This document shows, in pieces, positions 58,777 to 64,000 of a stretch of DNA of 64,000 bases; position 1 is the stretch's first letter; each line of letters opens with the position of its first letter. The notes below the pieces were generated by a model that worked only from the letters and a program-made list of their open reading frames with translations, was not told the DNA's origin and searched no databases. The DNA is taken from positions 62,001 through 126,000 of the forward strand of contig CAWFXP010000001.1 in NCBI GenBank assembly GCA_963819905.1, written 5' to 3'. The stretch is from CAWCQC01 sp963819905. GTDB taxonomy: Bacteria; Actinomycetota; Thermoleophilia; Gaiellales; Gaiellaceae. Position numbers and translations under genes: made by a program.

Positions 58777-59616
58777 ATGACGGGCGCCGGGCACGTTCTC
58801 GCCTCCATCCCGAGCCCCTCGGAGGGGGTGCTCGAGCTGGGGCCGCTGACGCTTCGGGCGTACGGGCTCATGCTCCTCCTCGGGATCCTCGTCGCGGTCT
58901 ACGTGGCGGGGAAGCTCTGGGTGAGCCAGGGCGGCGACTGGGATCTCGTCACCCGCTGTGCGATGTGGGGCGTCCTCGCCGGCATCGTCGGCGCCCGGCT
59001 CTACCACGTGATCACGAGCTGGAACGAGGTGCCCGACGAGTGGTGGGGGGTCTTCGCCGTCTGGAAGGGTGGGCTCGGAGTCTGGGGCGGCGTCGCGGCC
59101 GGTGTCATGACGGGCGCGATCATCGCCAAGCGCCACGGCGCCAACGTCCCCCTCCTCGCGGACTGCGTCGCCCCGGGGATCCTGCTCGCCCAGGGGATCG
59201 GACGCTTCGGGAACTACTTCAACCAGGAGCTCTTCGGCACGCCCACGACGCTCCCGTGGGCGCTCGAGATCGATCACGAGCACCGCCCGGAGGCGTACGC
59301 GCAGTTCGAGACGTTCCACCCGACGTTCCTCTACGAGTTCATCTGGGATGCCGCCGGCGCCGCCGCCGGGATCTGGCTCGTGCTGAAGCGCAAGCTGAAG
59401 CCGGGCGGGGTCTTCTTCCTGTACGTCGCGTGGTACTCCCTCGCCCGGTTCTCCTGGGAGGAGCAGCTCCGGATCGACCCCTCGCACGAGGTGTTCGGGA
59501 TGCGCCTCAACTTCTGGATCGCGCTCGGCCTCTTCATCGTGGGCGTCGCGGGCTTCGTCTGGACGCAGTGGGGCCGCAAGGAGCCGATCGCGCTCGGCGT
59601 CCGTTCGGCCGGTTAG
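58777..59616 (+). CDS. lgt: Prolipoprotein diacylglyceryl transferase
   Basis: 279 residues, about seven membrane helices. The Lgt signature GRFGNYFNQELFG is intact, with RAYGLMLLLGILVAVYVAGK at the start and the conserved Arg/His region (GARLYHVITSW). Attaches diacylglycerol to the lipobox Cys, first step of lipoprotein maturation; PstS, the nuclease and the lipoprotein in this window are substrates. Its stop codon TAG is part of the -10-like TAGCAT of scpA. Confidence 0.95.
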   Translation: MTGAGHVLASIPSPSEGVLELGPLTLRAYGLMLLLGILVAVYVAGKLWVSQGGDWDLVTRCAMWGVLAGIVGARLYHVITSWNEVPDEWWGVFAVWKGGLGVWGGVAAGVMTGAIIAKRHGANVPLLADCVAPGILLAQGIGRFGNYFNQELFGTPTTLPWALEIDHEHRPEAYAQFETFHPTFLYEFIWDAAGAAAGIWLVLKRKLKPGGVFFLYVAWYSLARFSWEEQLRIDPSHEVFGMRLNFWIALGLFIVGVAGFVWTQWGRKEPIALGVRSAG

Positions 59617-59627
59617 CATCGGCGCGC

Positions 59628-60390
59628 GTGACCGTGACCGCCGTTCGCGATCTCGACCTCGAGCTCGAGGCCTTCGAGGGCCCGCTCGATCTGCTCCTGA
59701 CCCTCGTCCTGAAAGAGGAGCTGGCGCTCTCCGACGTCCAGGTCGCAGACGTCGTCGTCACCTTCGTCGAGCAGCGAGCCGGGAGCGGCCTGACCCAGAC
59801 CGATCTCGAGCTCTGCGGTGAGTTTCTCGTCCTCGTGGCCGCCCTGCTCGAGCTGAAGGGGCGCCTGCTGCTTTCCGAGGACGACGAGCTCGACATCGAC
59901 GAGCTCGACGCGGACGAGGCGGCTGCCGAGCTCGCGGAGCGCCTCGCCGAGTACCGGCGGGTAAAAGCGGGTGCAGCCTGGCTCGAAGAGCGGCTGGCCG
60001 CGGAGGCGGATCGCTTCTTCCGAACCGGCCCGGCACCGCTCGCGCCGGTCGCTCCCCGGCCGCTCGCGACTCAGGACCCGGCGAAGCTCGAGTCGGCGCT
60101 GAGAGCCCTCGCTGCCGAGCCGCCGGCGCCCTCGCTGTCGCATCTCGGTCTTCGCTTTCCGCCCGTGTCGCTCTTTCTCGAGCGCTTTCGAGCCGTTCTC
60201 GCGCGGCGCACGCGCTTCGTCTTCGACGAGGAGGTGGAGGAGCTCTCCCGGGTCGAGCAGGCAGTCGCGTTCCTCGCCCTACTCGAGCTGCGCAAGACCG
60301 GGCGAGATCAGGCTCGGCCAGGACGAGCCCTTCGCGCCGATCACCGTTGCCGCGGAGCCGGCGGCACGGCGGTTGGCTGCCGCAGGCTAG
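59628..60390 (+). CDS. scpA: Segregation and condensation protein ScpA (kleisin), with a 1-nt frameshift
   Basis: About 253 residues when joined. N-terminal SMC-binding helix (LELEAFEGPLDLLLTLVLKEEL), VEQRAGSGLTQTDLELCGEFLVLVAALLELKGRLLL, and the C-terminal winged helix (FDEEVEELSRVEQAVAFLALLELRKTG). An extra G at 60300-60302 shifts the end; the corrected frame reads EIRLGQDEPFAPITVAAEPA to the stop at 60388. Bridges SMC heads in the condensin complex. GTG with TAGCAT 8 nt upstream. Likely a sequence error. Confidence 0.9.
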
Positions 60391-60467
60391 GGCCCGCGCG
60401 CCGGTCGCCTTCCTCGCGCGTGAGGGGCGCAGTCCCTCCGACGGCCCGGATAGGCTGCGCCGGCAGG

Positions 60468-61091
60468 ATGGGAGACGCCGCCGCCGAAGCTCGCAGCATG
60501 CGCCAGCTCTACCTCGTGGACAACCCTGTCGACCGGGTTGCCCGCAACCTCGAGGCGCTCCTCGTCGTCGCGTCGAGCCCGCTCTCGATCGACGAGTTGG
60601 CCGACGCCGCGGCGGCCGATCGCGAACGCGTGGAGACCGCTCTCGGGATCCTCGCGAGCCGCTACCGCGAAGGGCGAAGTGGCATCGTGCTCGAGCAAGT
60701 GGCCGGCGGCTTTGCGTTCCGGGCGGCGAGGGAGGCAGCCGACGCGTGCGCGCGTCTGGTCGAACGTCCCGTCCAGCGTGGCCTCTCCCCGGCGGCGCTC
60801 GAGACGCTCGCGATCATCGCGTACCTCGGCCCGGTCAGCCGGCCGGAGATCGCCAGGATCCGCGGCGTGGCCTCGGACTCGGCCGTGGCCGGTCTGGCCG
60901 ATCGCGGCCTCGTTGCCGAAGCCGGACGTGACGGCGAGGGCGGCGCGATCCGCTACCGGACGACGCCGCTCTTCGAGCGGGTCTTCGGCCTGACGAGCCT
61001 GGCCGAGCTGCCTGCGCTCGACGACCTGGCGGGCGACGCCGAGGACCTGCGCGTGCGGCTCGAGTCGGTCGCGGACCGCCGCGGCGCCTGA
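60468..61091 (+). CDS. scpB: Segregation and condensation protein ScpB
   Basis: 207 residues made of two winged-helix domains (VARNLEALLVVASSPLSIDELADAA at the start; LSPAALETLAIIAYLGPVSRPEIARIRGVAS in the second; FERVFGLTSLAELP at the end). Binds ScpA. Start ATG 60468 or 60498; the first follows GGCAGG and the second has no better site. It follows scpA by 77 bp and shares its frame except for the indel. Confidence 0.92.
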   Translation: MGDAAAEARSMRQLYLVDNPVDRVARNLEALLVVASSPLSIDELADAAAADRERVETALGILASRYREGRSGIVLEQVAGGFAFRAAREAADACARLVERPVQRGLSPAALETLAIIAYLGPVSRPEIARIRGVASDSAVAGLADRGLVAEAGRDGEGGAIRYRTTPLFERVFGLTSLAELPALDDLAGDAEDLRVRLESVADRRGA

Positions 61092-61108
61092 GCCCTCGGC
61101 CCGTCCGC

Positions 61109-61399
61109 TCACAGCCCGCGGACGATCTCCTCTGCCTCCTCGCGGGTGAACGCGCGCAGGGTCTCCGTCGTGACGTTGCCGTCGCGCGTGACCGCCACGA
61201 GGATCTGTGCCGCCGTCTCGTCGTCCGGCGCCTCGAAGATCTCGACCACGTCGTAGCGGCCGAGCGTCACGTAGACGCCGAGCAGCTTGCCGCCCCTCTC
61301 CTCGATCGCATGCTCGCCTTCGTCGAGGCGGTCACGCCAGGCCGGGAGCCCGCCGAGCCCCGTTGACGTCCACTTCATGAGGGAGACGTAGACCGGCAC
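61109..61399 (-). CDS. GYD-domain protein
   Basis: 96 residues: PVYVSLMKWTSTGLGGLPAW, IEERGGKLLGVYVTLGRYDVVEIFEAPDDETAAQIL. The GRYD motif is typical of GYD (ferredoxin-like fold) proteins, small proteins of unknown role common in actinobacteria. GTG start, 9 bp from the divergent rluB start. Confidence 0.85.
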   Translation of the reverse strand: MPVYVSLMKWTSTGLGGLPAWRDRLDEGEHAIEERGGKLLGVYVTLGRYDVVEIFEAPDDETAAQILVAVTRDGNVTTETLRAFTREEAEEIVRGL

Positions 61400-61408
61400 G
61401 CCTCGATA

Positions 61409-62185
61409 ATGACGGATGTGCGTCTGAATGCCTACCTGGCCCGGGCGGGCGTTGCCTCACGACGGGCGGCCGACGAGCTGATCCGCGCTGGGCGAGTGAC
61501 GGTCGGCGGCCGGGTCGCAGGGCTCGGAACCCGGGTCACGGAGGACGACCGCGTCGAGCTCGACGGGAAGCGTCTCACCGCGGAGCCGCTCGTCTGCGTC
61601 CTGCTCCACAAGCCCGCGGGCGTCGTCACGACGGCTCGTGACCCGCAGGGGCGACCGACGGTCGTCGGCCTCGTCGGGCACCGCTACCGCGTCGTCCCGG
61701 TCGGCCGGCTCGACGCAGACACGACCGGTGTGCTGCTCCTGACGAACGACGGCGAGCTCGCGAACCGTCTCTCCCATCCCCGCTACGGGGTCGAGAAGGT
61801 CTACGAGGCGAAGGTCGAGGGGGTTCCCGATGCCGGCGACCTGGATCGGCTGCGCTCGGGCGTCGCGCTCGACGACGGCGTCGTCACCGCGCCTACGCGC
61901 GTCCGGATTCTCGGCCGGCCGCGTGCCGGCGCCGCGAGCTCGACGCTCGAGCTGACGCTCCACGAGGGCCGTAAGCGCCAGGTGAAGCGGATGTGCGAGG
62001 CCGTCGGTCACCCGGTCACCCGCCTGCGGCGAACCCGGTACGCCGGCCTCGGCGCGGACGGGCTGGCCCCCGGGGAATGGCGCGAGCTGGCGCCGGACGA
62101 GGTGGCACGGCTTCGCCGCGACGTGCCGAGGCGCGACCGGCCGCCTACGCGGCCGTCGGCGGCTCGGGCGGCGGGGCGGCGCTGA
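61409..62185 (+). CDS. rluB: RluB/RsuA-family pseudouridine synthase
   Basis: 258 residues. S4 RNA-binding domain (VRLNAYLARAGVASRRAADELIRAGRVTVGGR) then the catalytic domain with the active-site Asp in PVGRLDADTTGVLLLTNDG; VVTTARDPQGRPTV and HEGRKRQVKRMCEAVGHPV follow. Modifies 23S rRNA. Part of the conserved scpA-scpB-rluB set. The 3' end overlaps the convergent regulator gene by 41 bp. Confidence 0.9.
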   Translation: MTDVRLNAYLARAGVASRRAADELIRAGRVTVGGRVAGLGTRVTEDDRVELDGKRLTAEPLVCVLLHKPAGVVTTARDPQGRPTVVGLVGHRYRVVPVGRLDADTTGVLLLTNDGELANRLSHPRYGVEKVYEAKVEGVPDAGDLDRLRSGVALDDGVVTAPTRVRILGRPRAGAASSTLELTLHEGRKRQVKRMCEAVGHPVTRLRRTRYAGLGADGLAPGEWRELAPDEVARLRRDVPRRDRPPTRPSAARAAGRR

Positions 62186-63053
62186 GGCGCTCGGCGGCCT
62201 CCACCGGATCGTCCCGGAGGAGCGTGGCGCCGGTTCGCAGCGCGAGCTCGGGGGTGGCCGCCGCGCCCGCCACGGCGAGCGGTGCCTCGCGGGCGAGAGC
62301 GGCAAGCTGCTCGGCGGCGGCCTGCAGGTGTCCGGGGATCTCGCCGGCGACGACGACGATGGCGGGTGACACCCGACGGGCGGCCTCCGCCACGGCCGCG
62401 ACCGGCGTGTCGCCGCCGAGGAACGTGATGCGCCAGCCGCGGGCGCGCAGCGCGAGCCCGAACGCCACCAGCGGCAGGTCGTGCAGCTCGCCTTCCGGGC
62501 ACGCGAGGACCGCGACCGGGCCACGGCCCTGGCCCCAGCCGCGGCCGAGCGCCGTCATCCGTCCCCGCAGCACGTTGGTCGCGAAGTGCTCCTGCGCGAT
62601 CGAGACGTCCCCGACGCCCCAGCGCTCGCCGAGCTCCCGGAGGACGGGGAGGAGCACCTCCTGCAGGAGCCCGTCCGTCGAGAACCCTGCGACGAGCCGG
62701 TCGAGGAGGGCATCGGCTCTCGGCTCGTCGAAGGCGAGCAGCGATTCCATGAGCTCGTCGATCGCGGCGGAGAGCTCCGGCGCCGACACGGCGGCGAGGC
62801 CGGTCGCCTCCCCCGGCGGTTCGACGAGCGCGAGGCGGGCCGCCTCGGCGGCCGAAAGGCCGTTCGCGAGGTTCGCCTGCATGGCGTTCACCCGGGCGAG
62901 GTCGCGGTCCGTGTAGAGACGGAAGCCGCCGGGGGTCCGCTGCGGCTGGAGGAGCCCATAACGGCGCTCCCAGGCTCGGAGAAGCTCGCGGCTGACCCCG
63001 GTGCGCCGGCTCAGCTCGCCGATGCGAAGGTACGCCTCGTCACGGCCCGGCAT
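62145..63053 (-). CDS. CarH/LitR-like MerR regulator with B12-binding domain
   Basis: 302 residues. MerR-type DNA-binding domain (YLRIGELSRRTGVSRELLRAWERRYGLL) joined to a CarH-type light-sensing module: four-helix cap with the Wx9EH motif (Trp145 to Glu155-His156) and a cobalamin Rossmann domain with the lower-ligand His191 in CPEGELHDLPLVAFGLALR and LGGDTP. Such proteins bind adenosylcobalamin in the dark as a repressor and release DNA in light. ATG 63053 follows GAGGA closely; an in-frame ATG at 63113 is possible. No carotenoid genes are adjacent. Confidence 0.88.
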   Translation of the reverse strand: MPGRDEAYLRIGELSRRTGVSRELLRAWERRYGLLQPQRTPGGFRLYTDRDLARVNAMQANLANGLSAAEAARLALVEPPGEATGLAAVSAPELSAAIDELMESLLAFDEPRADALLDRLVAGFSTDGLLQEVLLPVLRELGERWGVGDVSIAQEHFATNVLRGRMTALGRGWGQGRGPVAVLACPEGELHDLPLVAFGLALRARGWRITFLGGDTPVAAVAEAARRVSPAIVVVAGEIPGHLQAAAEQLAALAREAPLAVAGAAATPELALRTGATLLRDDPVEAAERLSAAPPPEPPTAA

Positions 63054-63056
63054 TCC

Positions 63057-63084
63057 TCGACAGAGATTAGCCAATCCTTCGACA
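63057..63084. promoter_or_regulatory. Two 22-bp-spaced TCGACA repeats before the CarH-like gene
   Basis: TCGACA at 63057 and 63079 (22 bp, two helical turns) flank a minus-strand TAATCT (63069-63064), a possible -10 box. Spacing by full turns would suit a dimeric or tetrameric regulator. Autoregulation is a guess. Confidence 0.35.
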
Positions 63085-63150
63085 CAGCTATCGGCACAAG
63101 CATCTACGATCACTGGACAGAATCGATACCACCGGGCGGGCGGCGGACGC

Positions 63151-64000
63151 TCAGCGAGCGGGACCGGCGGCGAAGCCCATGCGCTCGAGCATCGTCCCGA
63201 GCGTCGGATGCGAGGCGGCGTACGCCTTCTCCGCGCCCAGCGCGAGAAGCTGTCCGAGCTCCGCGGGATCTGCCCGGAGCTCCTCGTAGCGGAGGCGTAC
63301 GGGCTCGAGCAGGCCGACGACGGCCTCGGCCACGTCCGACTTGAAGGCGCCGTAGCCCTGCCCGTCGTAGCGGGCCTCGACCTCGTCCATGGAGTCCCCG
63401 GTCGCGACGGACATGATCTCGATCAGGTTCGAGACGCCTTCCTTGCCCGGGCCGCGGCGGACCTCGCGTCCCGAGTCGGTCACCGCCGTCTTGAACTTCT
63501 TGCGGATGACGTCGGGCGGGTCGAGCACCTTGACCGTCCCCTGCTCGGTTCCACCGGTCGTCGACATCTTGCGCTCGGGCTCCTGCAGATCCATGATCCG
63601 CGCCCCGACGGTCGGGTAGATCCCCTCGGGGAGCGTGAGCGTCTCGCCGAAGCGGGCGTTGAACCGTTCGGCGATGTTGCGCGACAGCTCGAGGTGCTGG
63701 CGCTGGTCGTCCCCGATCGGCACGGCGTCGGTCTGGTAGAGGAGGATGTCGGCGGCCATCAGCACGGGGTACGTGAAGAGGCCGGCCGAGACGAACTCCT
63801 GCCGGGTCCCCTTGTCCTTGAACTGGTGCATGCGGCGCAACTCGCCGTAGCTCGCGACGGCGCCGAGCAGCCAGGCAGCCTCGGCGTGGTCGGGGTTGTG
63901 GCTCTGGACGAAGACGGTCGAGCGCTCGGGGTCGAGCCCGGAAGCGAAGAGGAGCGCAGCGAGCGACAGCGTCGACTCGCGCAGGACCTCGGGCTCGTAC
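63151..64000 (-). CDS. trpS: Tryptophanyl-tRNA synthetase, C-terminal part, cut by window edge
   Basis: Class I synthetase, open from the right edge. Visible: AALLFASGLDPERSTVFVQSHNPDHAEAAWLLG, VSAGLFTYPVLMAADILLYQTDAVPIGDDQRQHLELSRNIAERFN, and the KMSKS-type loop ERKMSTTGGT. The C-terminus is RLRYEELRADPAELGQLLALGAEKA. The N-terminal HIGH-containing part is outside the window. It is transcribed away from scpAB. Confidence 0.95.
   Translation of the reverse strand, partial: YEPEVLRESTLSLAALLFASGLDPERSTVFVQSHNPDHAEAAWLLGAVASYGELRRMHQFKDKGTRQEFVSAGLFTYPVLMAADILLYQTDAVPIGDDQRQHLELSRNIAERFNARFGETLTLPEGIYPTVGARIMDLQEPERKMSTTGGTEQGTVKVLDPPDVIRKKFKTAVTDSGREVRRGPGKEGVSNLIEIMSVATGDSMDEVEARYDGQGYGAFKSDVAEAVVGLLEPVRLRYEELRADPAELGQLLALGAEKAYAASHPTLGTMLERMGFAAGPAR

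Noticed and set aside
1..64000. tRNA, rRNA and CRISPR arrays.
   Set aside because: No cloverleaf with CCA-type ends, no conserved rRNA blocks and no regularly spaced repeats were seen in the intergenic regions.

Overview
The window reads as a chromosome segment of a high-GC actinobacterium. Gene content and order suggest a deep-branching class such as Thermoleophilia (Gaiellales or Solirubrobacterales). That placement is inference from the CsoR copper sensor, an arsenate reductase of the actinobacterial type, the order thrS-infC-rpmI-rplT-trmH-pheST, the lgt-scpA-scpB-rluB block, GTG and TTG starts, and widespread promoters that predict leaderless mRNAs. No rRNA, tRNA, CRISPR array, prophage or transposase gene was seen.

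Left part (1-17 kb), metals and phosphate: an edge-truncated M19 dipeptidase and an XRE regulator with a membrane partner; a copper module (copA-csoR-membrane protein) with a CsoR operator over the copA promoter; low-affinity phosphate uptake (DUF47-pit); high-affinity uptake (pstS-pstC-pstA-pstB-phoU); a soluble PhoR-like kinase divergent from a PhoB-like regulator joined to a cell-wall amidase; chrA; a second, about 85% identical regulator; and an arsenic cluster (arsI, arsR, arsC).

17-24 kb is a polyphosphate neighbourhood: ppk1, ppx, a SIS-domain sugar-phosphate protein, and on the other strand CYTH-CHAD, Nudix and SixA-type phosphatase genes. Direct repeats with an 11-bp period (GGTGAA/TTCACC type, as in actinobacterial PhoP boxes) precede pit, pstS, the second regulator, ppx, the CYTH-CHAD gene, a secreted nuclease and a small gene. 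This implies one phosphate-starvation regulon covering uptake, polyphosphate and nucleic-acid scavenging.

24-40 kb: NDH-2, zwf-HAD-pgi, an APH-like kinase, a VOC protein, the thrS/infC/ribosomal-protein block, a beta-propeller protein, a methyltransferase, pheST and a 180-bp MITE-like element. 40-51 kb: a 2-oxoacid dehydrogenase complex (E1a, E1b, E2 and Lpd), LemA-DUF2207, small membrane proteins and lipoproteins. 51-54 kb: a core-MetE protein beside a fusion of homocysteine S-methyltransferase with an AdoMet methyltransferase, the most novel-looking gene pair here. 54-64 kb: dnaE, lgt, scpAB, rluB, a CarH-like B12/light regulator and a partial trpS.

Five otherwise well-conserved genes (pstA, a PHP hydrolase, pheT, E2, scpA) each carry a single 1-nt indel, mostly in short G/C runs or repeats. 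Consensus errors are the simplest explanation. A palindromic REP-like repeat family lies in four intergenic gaps.
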